64,000 nt of DNA. Origin: Mesostigma viride. Lineage: Eukaryota > Streptophyta > Mesostigmatophyceae > Mesostigmatales > Mesostigmataceae. The translations under genes were made by a program, and so were the position numbers. The DNA is taken from contig RPFO01000253.1 of assembly GCA_009746045.1 (NCBI GenBank), positions 2,058,888 to 2,122,887 on the forward strand, given 5' to 3'. Positions 35,481 to 46,057 of the stretch are shown one piece after another (the stretch's first letter is position 1; the number at the start of each line of letters is the position of its first letter). Under the pieces are notes generated by a model that did no database searches, was not told the DNA's origin, and was given only the letters and a program-made list of their open reading frames with translations.

Positions 35481-38400
35481 CTATTCGCCCGTAACCTGCA
35501 GCTCCCCTTGCTCCCCCTCCGCTGTCACCTCATTCAACTCCAAGTCTCCCCCCTGCCCTTGTTCGCCATCCGCATCACTCGAACTGGCATCCGCCCCTTG
35601 GTCCTCCCCGTCCCTCGCCCCATCGCCCGCCCCATCGCCGCTGGCCCCATCATTCACCTCATCATTTGCCCCATCACCCGCCCCATCACTGGCACTGTCA
35701 TCCGCAGTAGCATCTACACTGGCATCCGCCCCCCCATCACCCCCGCCCCCATCTTCACCCCCCCCCACGACCCCCACATCCTCCTCCTTGATACTCGCCT
35801 CCCCTTCCTCCGCGTCCCCATCCGCGTCGCCCCCGCCAGGCGTCCCCGTGGCATCCTCATCATTATCATTATCATTATTATTATCATTATCACCCGTGCC
35901 AACCCCTGATGACGTCTCCAACGATCCCAAGTCTCCCCTCTTGGCGCCAATCGCCTCTTCCTCCTCCTCCAAGCCGCCCCTCTCCTCCTCCTCGGCGGGC
36001 TCCCCTTGCGTGTCGTCCACGTCCGCAGAGTCCAGATCCACCGCGTCCTCCCCTTCCCCGCGGTGCGCCGCGTCGCTCTCCTCCAGGAAATCCACCACAT
36101 CATTCTCACCACCATCCCCCCCACCCTCCCCCACCCCATCACCTGCCCCCCCCTCGCCCTCGGTCGCTTCGCCCTCCTTCCCGCCCTCCTCCTCGCCCTC
36201 CCAGGACTCGTCCGCGCTCTCCCCTGAGGACCCCCGCTGGCGGCGGATGATCTCAATTAGCCCCCGCTTCGCCTCCTCCGCGCTCGCCTCCACGGACTCC
36301 TTGAGCGCGAGGCAGTTGTCGAGCTCCAGCTTGGCCGTCTTCACCTCCTGCTTGCAGATCTGGGGGGGTGAGGGGGTGAGCGATATGTGGCAGATGGCAG
36401 TGACAATTTGTACAATTGTGTTTCAGATATTGATGATGTTTTCTGACAGGGATACTTGAGACACACCAATTTCGCCATATCATCGAGATAATGAAAAAAA
36501 CCGAGACAACACGCACAGGGTCGCCACAAGGTCGGCTTCGACCCAACCAGGTTCCCACCCCCTTGCGAAGCCATCGCGGCGCTGTGGGGATTCGTGCCAC
36601 AAATATCCCACCAATCACAGGTAAACCTGTTCAAGAAGTGATGGAGCTGTAGCTGTGATGGGAGCCACACCGTGATTGGCGGTTGGGAAACGCCACCCCA
36701 GCGTGCTTGTGCTGATGAGGCAACAAGTCGTTGGTGTCCTCTGACTACGCGCTGCCACACGCAATGTGGGATGGCTACCCAGGGGGTTGGCTTGCAATCA
36801 TGTTGACAGACTGGCAGGGAGAGATGGCGCACAGTTGCATGCGCAAATGGCACACATTGGCGCATGGCACCTTGCCATTCAAATAGTCACAACACGAAGT
36901 AGCAATGACAGCGATGAGGGCGAAAAGGAAACACTAGAGAAAAAGACTTAAGGCAGGAAAGATCATACATCCAAAAAATCGATGTAAAAGGTCCGAGCCA
37001 TTAGTCCCCGCATGAGAAATGGCACGGACGATTAGAAAATAGGACCAACCAGAAGCACACGGATGCCCTGCGAGCACACGAATGCCCTGCGCTCTTCCAC
37101 TTATTGAAAACTACAGAGACAAAGAATCGCGCGTGGCGTACATGCAACACCATGTTTTGTAATGACTACAGGTATCATCATGACTACAGTATACTAGGGG
37201 TATCATAATGACTACAGCATACTAGGGGTATCATCATGACTACAGTATACTAGGGGTATCATCATGACCACAGTATACTAGGGGTATCATAATGACTACA
37301 GCATACTAGGGGTATCATCATGACTACAGTATACTAGGGGTATCATCATGACCACAGTATACCGGACCCCTCAACATCGGGCCCACTCTAGGCTCAACGC
37401 CACACACCACGCCATGCATGCTCCCCACCGCACGCTCTTGAGTAGCCATTCCCCAACAATTGCCCAATCCCCACCTGGCGTGTTCGCCCACCCACCTGGA
37501 TGGCCTCGTCTCCCTTGGCCTCGTTCTGGTAGAGGTCCCTGGCCCCCTTGAGCGTTTGCACCGCGTTCAGCATCTCCTGAGGAGCGTAGGGAGAGGGGAG
37601 AGTGTGTAGGGAGAGGGGAGAGGAGTGCAGGGAGAGGGGAAGTGACACCCGTGATGCAAACAGACACTGCGGCACCATCGTGCGCGCGACACCCGTGATG
37701 CAAACAGCGCAGGCTGGACACTGGGACCCTGGCTAATGCCACCTGGCGCTCACCTCCCTGTCGCGCTCCAGCTTCTGCTTTTCTTCGTTGGCCATGTCCA
37801 AATCCTGTCGCCGCATGCATCAGGGCGTATGGAACATGCACGATCATGCACATATATGTGGCAAACCGGGTACAGCATGAGGTTCAACGAAATAAATGTT
37901 CATCGGCCGTGTCCAGATCATGTGGCCGACAAGAGGGAGCATCAGGGATAAACTCGTGCAGAGAGAGATATTTAGAAATAGACAACAGTCGACGCACCAT
38001 GCCCAGGTCCTGCCAACGCCGCCTTGCAGGCCTACAGAGAGACACATGCAGGGGGGAGAGGCGCGTACACTTCTTTGTGTAGCGAAACATAATGGCTTAT
38101 TACATGAAACAAAGTTATGGCAAAATGAGCCAAGTAACACAGATACGCAGCACACAGCACAATTTGCAGAGCTGTCATGAGAACAGACGCTACTACGAAG
38201 CAAAAGCTGGGCGAACGCTGGACATAACATAAGATATATTGCCATGAGAAAAAAGCTGCCATGATACTATATTGATAAACCAGTTGCCAGTTTACCAAAA
38301 AAAAAAACAGTAAACAAGCTGCCAGTTTGACTACCGCAGGAAGACCAGGCTGCGCATGAGGCAAAACAAAGGAACAAGAAGAAAAAAAAATGGAACAGGG

Positions 38401-41092
38401 CAACAGACAACATGGAGGCATGGAGAGTTCACACCAAAACGCAAAAAAGAGTTAGCACGTCGATGCACAGGCTGGCTGACCACAGTTGCTTGGACTTGCC
38501 CTACCCTTGCGATTTCTACCATCCGGATCACCCCCCCTCATTCACCCTCTCGCTGGCCCTCCCCCCCCCGTCCCTCCTCTACCAGATATCCTGCCACACC
38601 TGCCGGACTTTCTTAAGCGTCTGCGAGATCCCCAGTCGCTCGGCGCTCTCCTTGCTGGCCTTGACTTGGCACTCCTCCAACGTCTGCGATGCAAGTAGAG
38701 TACAGCAGCGAGTGCACATGAGGGATGAATGAATGAACCCATGAACGAACAAACGAAGGAAGGAAGGAAGGAAGGAAGGAAGGAAGGAAGGAAGGAAGGA
38801 AGGAAGGAAGGAAGGAAGGAAGGAAGGAAGGAAGGAAGGAAGGAAGGAAGGAAGGAAGGAAGGAAGGAAGGAAGGAAGGAAGGAAGGAAGGAAGGAAGGA
38901 AGGAAGGAAGGAAGGAAGGAAGGAAGGAAGGAAGGAAGGAAGGAAGGAAGGAAGGAAGGAAGGAAGGAAGGAAGGAAGGAAGGAAGGAAGGAAGGAAGGA
39001 AGGAAGGAAGGAAGGAAGGAAGGAAGGAAGGAAGGAAGGAAGGAAGGAAGGAAGGAAGGAAGGAAGGAAGGAAGGAAGGAAGGAAGGAAGGAAGGAAGGA
39101 AGGAAGGAAGGAAGGAAGGAAGGAAGGAAGGAAGGAAGGAAGGAAGGAAGGAAGGAAGGAAGGAAGGAAGGAAGGAAGGAAGGAAGGAAGGAAGGAAGGA
39201 AGGAAGGAAGGAAGGAAGGAAGGAAGGAAGGAAGGAAGGAAGGAAGGAAGGAAGGAAGGAAGGAAGGAAGGAAGGAAGGAAGGAAGGAAGGAAGGAAGGA
39301 AGGAAGGAAGGAAGGAAGGAAGGAAGGAAGGAAGGAAGGAAGGAAGGAAGGAAGGAAGGAAGGAAGGAAGGAAGGAAGGAAGGAAGGAAGGAAGGAAGGA
39401 AGGAAGGAAGGAAGGAAGGAAGGAAGGAAGGAAGGAAGGAAGGAAGGAAGGAAGGAAGGAAGGAAGGAAGGAAGGAAGGAAGGAAGGAAGGAAGGAAGGA
39501 AGGAAGGAAGGAAGGAAGGAAGGAAGGAAGGAAGGAAGGAAGGAAGGAAGGAAGGAAGGAAGGAAGGAAGGAAGGAAGGAAGGAAGGAAGGAAGGAAGGA
39601 AGGAAGGAAGGAAGGAAGGAAGGAAGGAAGGAAGGAAGGAAGGAAGGAAGGAAGGAAGGAAGGAAGGAAGGAAGGAAGGAAGGAAGGAAGGAAGGAAGGA
39701 AGGAAGGAAGGAAGGAAGGAAGGAAGGAAGGAAGGAAGGAAGGAAGGAAGGAAGGAAGGAAGGAAGGAAGGAAGGAGGGAAGGAGGGAAGGAAGGAAGGA
39801 AGGAACGAACGAACGAACGAGCGAGCGAGCGAGCGAGTGAGTGAGTGAGTGAGTGAGTGAGTGAGTGAGTGAGTGAGTGAGTGAGTGAGTGAGTGAGTGA
39901 GTGAGTGAGTGAGTGAGTGAGTGAGTGAGTGAGTGAGTGAGTGAGTGAGTGAGTGAGTGAGTGAGTGAGTGAGTGAGTGAGTGAGTGAGTGAGTGAGTGA
40001 GTGAGTGAGTGAGTGAGTGAGTGAGTGAGTGAGTGAGTGAGTGAGTGAGTGAGTGAGTGAGTGAGTGAGTGAGTGAGTGAGTGAGTGAGTGAGTGAGTGA
40101 GTGAGTGAGTGAGTGAGTGAGTGAGTGAGTGAGTGAGTGAGTGAGTGAGTGAGTGAGTGAGTGAGTGAGTGAGTGAGTGAGTGAGTGAGTGAGTGAGTGA
40201 GTGAGTGAGTGAGTGAGTGAGTGAGTGAGTGAGTGAATGAATCAATTAATGGATGACGGAAGGAAGGAATGAAGGAATGAGTGAATGAACAAATGAACGA
40301 ATGAATGTATAAATAGGCGCATGCCGCTCATTAATACTGGATATGGGCAACAACCCTGGATATGGAACTAGGCTAAGGAGGCCATCCTGCATGCATGCGT
40401 GTGTGTGTGGAAGTATGCTTGGATGTGTGTGCGCTTGTGCACGCGCGCGTGATGTGCGTGCGGGTGTGTTCACCCTGCCTGCTCCCACCAGGCGTGTTTT
40501 GCAAGGTCGGAGGGGGTGCCCATACAAACGTGCGGAGCCAGGACGGGACTGGACGGCAGTTCCCTCCCCTCGAAACCTGCCTGGACAAAGACTGCAATTT
40601 TGACCTGGTTGGTAGCTCCGGGCTAGCAGGGGGGGTCTTATTCTAGCCGAGTTAGTGGGGGGGTTCTTATTCTAGCCGAGTCAGTGGGGGGGTTCTTATT
40701 CTAGCCGAGTTAGTGGGGGGGTTCTTATTCTAGCCGAGTTAGTGGGGGGGTTCTTATTCTAGCCGGTTAGCGGGGAAGAAGGCCCACGTCTGAATAGTGG
40801 GGATGTTAAGCTCCGCACTCCCCAGTGTGCAAAAAGGGACTACTGTTGGATAGCCCCCACGCACCTTAAGCCCACTCATCCACTTGTCCTTGGCCGTCGC
40901 CAGCTCAGCTTCCAGCTCATGGATCTGTAGACACGCACAAGTGGGCGCATTTAGTGATGCCGCCACACAAACAGCGATGATGGCGCACAGGCATAAAAAA
41001 TGATGACGGCGCACAAGAACCGAAAATGTGGCAGCGCACGAGCACACAGACATCCACATACCACACATGACAGGCACGCACACACACACACA

Positions 41093-41155
<63 letters not shown>

Positions 41156-43317
41156 CACGTCATTCCCCACATCAGCAACGTTATGGCACAGATATAATTC
41201 ATCCGTGCCACTGCAACACCCGCCCGTATCTTCCCCTAAATTCCCCCATCATTCTTGCTGTTCAATGATCAGCCCCCCAGATTTTTGCCTCCAACCACTA
41301 CCTCCCCACCAACCACTCGCCCCATGGCCCATGCCATCACCCGTCACTCACCCTCGCCTCTAAACGCCGCTCCTTCTCGGTGGTGGCCCCCTTGGCGCGC
41401 TCGTGCTGCGCGGCCAGGTGGTCATGTTGGGCCGCTTGCTCCTTGAGCTGGTGGAGGGGGGGCGGCCAGACAATGGTGAAATACAAACAAGGGATGGGTG
41501 CGGCGACCAGGCAAGGGTGAGACACAACCCACCAGCCAAGGGATATCAGTACACGGACAGGAGCAAGGGTGAAACCCATAAGTGAAGGGCACACACAGGC
41601 ACAAACGCCATGCAGAAATGTTGAAACACAAGCGATGACAGCGATACAAACCTACCACCACACAAACCCTACCACCACACAAACCCACCACCACACAAAC
41701 CTACCACCACACGACCCTACCACCATAAAGCCCTACCACCACACAAACCTACCACAACACAACCCCTACCGCCACATGATCCTACCACCACACAAACCTA
41801 CCACCACACGACCCACCACCACCACACAACCCCTACCACCACACAAACCTACCACCATAAAGCCCTACCACCACACAACCCCTACCACCACACAAACCTA
41901 CCACCGCACAAACCCACCACCGCACGACCCTACCACCACACGACCCACCACCACCACACGACCCACCACCACAAAGCGCTCACACTTTGTGCTTACAACA
42001 AGCCCTGAGTCGCACGCGCGCCTGGGTGCGCAGGGGTTTCCATCACTGAGCCGAATAAGCACGAGACCGATGAGTTTGAAATGATTCCCTAGGACCTGGC
42101 TGCCACCCTGCAAAACTGCCTGCGTTACGCTGCTAGATAACTATCCCTTAACATTAATAGCCCATAAATAGCCCACAAATAGCCCATAAATAGCCCTTAT
42201 TATACCTTGCTGGCCATGTTGTTCGGCAGCGCGGTGGTGGTGGCATGGCGACAGGATCAAGACTAAGGGAGTAAAAGAGCTCTGCAAGTCCCCCCCTTTC
42301 CAATACTGGGCCGGGTCCCAATACTTGTGGCCATATCCCAATCATTTGTAAGACATATTCCAATAATGTAGTAACAGAGGACTATACTGGATCGATAGGA
42401 CTGCAGAGGGGGAAATGGACGGGGATGTGGAGAAAGTGTGGAGAGCTTGGGCAGCGGACCCACAAACTACGTGAACAACACGTCCCCTCAAAGTGCAGCT
42501 GAAAGGAATGGGGGCTGTAGAGGATGCGCGGGGGAAGGCTGCACAGGAAAAGGCGGTTAGGTAAGGGACAGTTGATGTGCAGCGGCTACAGTGCATCATA
42601 GCATAGATCATCACACGACTGCGTCACAGCACGGCTCATGGGAAGCCTTGCAAACGACAACACCACTTTCCACACCCCTGAATGGGGGGGGGGGGGGGTT
42701 TATTAACTTCGCATGCCCCTTGGGTAAGCTATCCTCCCTCATCCGCGGCGGCCAAAAGCTAGGGACGTGATACAAGGGAAAAGTGAAGTACAAGAACTAG
42801 CTAGGTGGGTTCTAGTGCGGCCGTGAAAAGTAAGAATGACAAATGACAAGAACACCGCCACGTGTGGTCCATGTGGCCTACGATTCGGGACAGGGGACCT
42901 GCTTTCAGGACAGGGGAATGGCATGCAACACCAGCCCACGCCGACTGCTTCCTTTACGTTGAAATTAATTAACCTAGATGGGCTACATTGCATGGGTTTG
43001 GGTGAGACAGTGCAAGCGTTAATACTTGCAGGGGTGGTGATGGGTGCGGTAGATTGCGTCATCTAATGGATTGGCCATGCACATGCGAACAGCTCGCCTT
43101 ACCAGTGGATGAAATCTAACGTCAATTACGCGGGGAGGACCTCGTATCAAAGCACGATGCCTTGCTATTTCGCCACGCGTACCTTCTCAGCAAACAGGCT
43201 GCAGCGATGCCGCTGCGCGCTGAGGGAGGAGTAGAGGTACCACGACACTGACAGACCGATCAATAGGGCAACGGCAGGCGCGATGCTTCTGCTCTTGGCG
43301 CTGCCAGGCCGCACCAT
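35481..43317 (-). CDS. Type II signal-anchor coiled-coil protein with acidic tail (Golgi membrane protein-like architecture)
   Basis: Exons: 43317-43183, 41447-41352, 40924-40865, 38683-38600, 37804-37754, 37576-37496, 36359-35481. All are phase 0 and multiples of three, giving 461 aa. Residues 1-45 are a short basic N-terminus plus one hydrophobic anchor (APAVALLIGLSVSWYLY). Next come heptad-rich exons (LKEQAAQHDHLAAQHERAK, IHELEAELATAKDKWMSGLK, TLEECQVKASKESAERLG, EMLNAVQTLKGARDLYQNEA). A tail of about 250 residues is extremely rich in Asp, Glu, Gly and Ala, with an (ND)n run. The layout resembles GOLM1/CASC4-type Golgi proteins, but no sequence homology is claimed. A lumenal tether or scaffold role is inferred. 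Further symmetric exons may be missed in the long first intron. Confidence 0.62.
37160..37366. repeat. 28-bp minisatellite (TATCATCATGACTACAGTAT)
   Basis: About seven units with CAGTATACTAGGGG or CAGCATACTAGGGG variants. It lies in the coiled-coil gene's last intron, about 130 bp past a donor. Confidence 0.93.
37875..38030 (-). pseudogene. Decayed tandem copies of the 37754-37804 exon start
   Basis: Sense strand: the true exon begins CGACAG|GATTTGGACATGGCC. Copies at about 37895-37930 (CCACATGATCTGGACACGGCC) and 37995-38025 (TGGCAGGACCTGGGCATGGTG) lie 100-105 bp apart. The first has lost its AG. The second retains CAG|GACCTGGGCATG followed by GTGCGT and could be a 12-nt microexon. Confidence 0.5.
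38752..39804. repeat. (GGAA)n microsatellite, about 1.05 kb
   Basis: About 260 uninterrupted AAGG units before two GGAGGG variants near 39776. It is intronic. Frames EGRK.. and SFLP.. across it are not genes. Confidence 0.98.
39805..40240. repeat. (GAAC)n to (GAGC)n to (GAGT)n compound microsatellite
   Basis: The GGAA run passes by single-base steps through GAAC and GAGC into about 100 GAGT units. It then decays into GAAT-type units (to about 40310). This shows stepwise conversion of the repeat motif. Confidence 0.97.
40630..40768. repeat. 28-bp minisatellite (GGGGGTTCTTATTCTAGCCG)
   Basis: Five copies of GTTAGTGGGGGGGTTCTTATTCTAGCCGA-type units (longest shared word TTCTTATTCTAGCCGA). It is in the coiled-coil gene, about 100 bp downstream (gene sense) of the exon 40865 donor. 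Confidence 0.93.
41076..41153. repeat. (CA)n microsatellite
   Basis: About 36 CA units with one CGCG interruption, intronic. Confidence 0.97.
41645..41975. repeat. Degenerate 16-17 bp minisatellite (CCTACCACCACACAAA)
   Basis: About 20 variable units mixing CACAAACCTACCACCA, ACGACCC and ATAAAGCC. It is in the coiled-coil gene's first intron. Confidence 0.9.
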
Positions 43318-44529
43318 GACTGGAGCGATTATAACGCCCGATTAAACCCAATTGCTATTAGGTCTTTCTGAAACACCAAGTAATCTTCCTCCAAAGGACT
43401 GGCCCAGCTGAAAGATAGCCTGCCGTCAGAAATGCGTGCTAATCGTGCCCAGATATTCCAGTCTCGCTAAGATGTTTATCGATCGGTAACAGGTCAAGTG
43501 GTCAATAAGTCGACATCTGCATTGTAATCTGGCGCATTGAAGAACGATGAGTGTGTAGCCTAAAAAGCGTTGCCATATCGCAAGCGCACGCTCGCATCAA
43601 CAACAAAGTTGATAACACACGAACCCTCGCTACGTGCGTGGCCCCGGCGTCTCAATCCTTTGATAGCCTGGTAGAGAGTGGTAGTGAAGGCATCACCTTG
43701 TGTCCCGGGGAAGCTGCTTGCCATATCCGAGCTCTGGGGCAGCGTAGCCAAATGGGACAGGTTCGCAAATGCTGACATCGCCATGGCTGCATAGGTAAGC
43801 ATGAACCTGACTGACTTTGTAGTAATTCTCACCAAGTATCCAGCCACGTTAGTTGAGAGTACTAGTTCGTATATGCCCCTGAAGTGGGGCACGGGAGATC
43901 TGAGATCTCCCAAAACTGGGGGCACAATGCCACAATCATGCTCTTGCCGCCCGCCGGCCGCCCGGCCGGCGACCGCACTCGGCTCCCGGCGATCTGGCGT
44001 GCAGGAACCTGCTGGCGCGGTCGATTTCGTCCGCGCCCGGCCATTAGCCCCTCACAGTAATAAAACTGTTTAGTACTTGTCTGAACACGTACACGTGATG
44101 GTGTTGCACAATTACCAAATCGACCAATGAATGACTTATGCATGTCATTTCAGTCGGTTTACGGTTGTCATAGTGCACTGAACCACTACTAGGCAAAATA
44201 AATTACATCAATTTCACGTTATGAGCCTCCGTCCGTCTGTGGTTGGCAAGTGGCTGACACCGACATGATGCCCCACACTGAATTGATGTGGTTACAGTTA
44301 GGGTGTACGGCATGTCGCTCAATGGGTCCATGATGACTGATATAGTCAGTCAATTGAGTCGACGTTTAGAAATAGCAACGACAAGTTTGTAATCATTCAG
44401 CAGTACTTAGCGGTATTTAGCTTGCGTCATCATAAACATGCAGTCTGTACGATCCGGCAAATGGCGGGCGCGAGACTTCAGCCTTTAGTGCCTGCAGGAG
44501 TTGCCATGTAGCAACTAAGTAAGTAAGTA

Positions 44530-44818
44530 AGTACTTGCGTGTCATGCGCAAAGGCATGCCACGGAGTACTATGCTAATCTCATTAGAAAAATAATTACAC
44601 AAAAGTTTAAACAAAAATCGTCTGGTAGCAACTAGCTTGCTTGCCAAATGCTTGTTGTATAGTTAGCTATGTGAAGAGACGGATCGGGCTTGCACATAAC
44701 TACTACTAGAAATTGTTCATTAAACCTGTAAGTACTTGTGTGTCATGCGCATTGATTGATGGGCATGCCACTGAGTACTATCAGCTAATCTAATTAGGAA
44801 AATAATTTCACAAAAGCT
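44530..44818. repeat. Pair of direct roughly 80-bp repeats
   Basis: AGTACTTGCGTGTCATGCGC (from 44531) recurs as AGTACTTGTGTGTCATGCGC (from 44731). Both are followed by GGCATGCCAC, GAGTACTAT, GCTAATCT and ATTTCACAAAAG-like words. Confidence 0.8.
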
Positions 44819-44822
44819 ATAA

Positions 44823-45233
44823 TTAGCGTCTGCATAATGCCCCAACCACGTAGTCACTAGAGGGGCTTAACATAGTCGCTAGAGGGGGATGTAATGCTCT
44901 TCCGAGCTGTCGGTGCTCTACTATAATGGCATGGACGAGGCGGTAGCTAGCCGTGTAGCGGCTATCCTCACAGGCAATTACCTGCACTTGTGGACTTCTA
45001 CCCTGGCTAGCAACGGGCAGCGGGGCCCGTGGGGTGAAAACAGGACCATGCCCCTCAAGAAGGTGCTCATCGCAGATGGCAGCCCATTTCTCCTTCTCTA
45101 TCATGCGAGCGCGGAGTACAGATAGTCCCAGAACCCCTAAATCCTCAAGCAGTTGTGTCACATAGGTTCGGGCCGCACCGGCCGCGTCGGTGCGGGGCGC
45201 GCGCAAGTTTGCCAGTGGGTTGCGACGGGACAA
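44823..45233 (-). CDS. Unrecognised ORF of 136 aa
   Basis: Arg/Ala/Leu-rich N-terminal half (RTYVTQLLEDLGVLGLSVLR, then KEKWAAICDEHLLEG) that could be coding. The C-terminal half looks random. It sits in a GC-rich island. No family is recognised and no splice partners were established. Confidence 0.2.
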   Translation of the reverse strand: MSRRNPLANLRAPRTDAAGAARTYVTQLLEDLGVLGLSVLRARMIEKEKWAAICDEHLLEGHGPVFTPRAPLPVASQGRSPQVQVIACEDSRYTASYRLVHAIIVEHRQLGRALHPPLATMLSPSSDYVVGALCRR

Positions 45234-46057
45234 GGGGACCCTGCCATATAGGAGGAGGACAGGAGGAGTCTACCTGTTTGGTCAGTCCCCCCCGGCATCG
45301 CCCACATCGATATTGAACCTGCACATGGTATCTGCTCTGCAATATCATGAGAGGCAAATCTTCGATCACAGCCCAAGTTAACGTTATTCATTCGGACTCA
45401 AATTTACACCATGTACTTGATCGTGTAATTGTGCAACGACTCTGCCTCCCAACTGACCAGCATTGATCTAGGTATGCAATTCATCCCAAGTAGTTTCATG
45501 CACGCAAGTTTACATGTGCTAACTCAGAAGGACCATCCGAACAGACATGCTTCTATTACTGAGTATAACGTGCACTTGCACGTCTTTTTATTATGTGGGA
45601 GAAAATAAATAAGTATGTACAGTGAAATCCTAACTAATGTTTGTTTCGGTTTTCATCATGGTCCTCTGTGGTGAGGACTTCATTTGCTGGTCTTAGTTGG
45701 GGAGTGCTTGTGCCTCGCCAGTCGGCATGGCAATAGACCATGAACACCATCATCTCAGTCGCCATTTCTTGCCTAGTCTTATCTAGAGGCTTCCACAAAA
45801 CTCTAGTCTTACGCGCGCGTGATGGCAGCATGGCACGCGCCCTCCCCCCCCGGCAGCAAATTCGCGATCCACCGCCCATACATGCCCTCCACAATTCTTG
45901 TCTCATTGGCAAAGCTCATTGGTCTGTGCGCGTAATCCACATAGAATACCCAACACGATCTGTGGCTGTCATGCCCTGCTCCTGCCCTGGTGGCCTTGAA
46001 ACCCAAAAACCAGTGAGTGACGGCTGACAGCCGCGCTGATTGCATCACGCGGCAGAG

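Larger units (their letters stand above)
43318..46057. other. 2.7 kb intergenic region between the coiled-coil gene and RIF1
   Basis: It contains the coiled-coil gene's promoter side and the RIF1 3' flank. I see a dispersed roughly 80-bp repeat (44530-44612 and 44727-44818), a GTAAGTAAGTAA run at 44517-44535, GC-rich islands at 43945-44045 and 45150-45310, and one unassigned ORF. Confidence 0.6.

Noticed and set aside
38542-40245. Very long frames (567 aa minus, 371 aa plus) of SFLP, SLTH or EGRK repeats
   Set aside because: They are translations of the GGAA and GAGT microsatellite, intronic to the coiled-coil gene.
42005-42110. Possible extra exon of the coiled-coil gene (GNHFKLIGLVLIRLSDGN)
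   Set aside because: It is hydrophobic, not heptad-like, and the flanking exons already join in phase.
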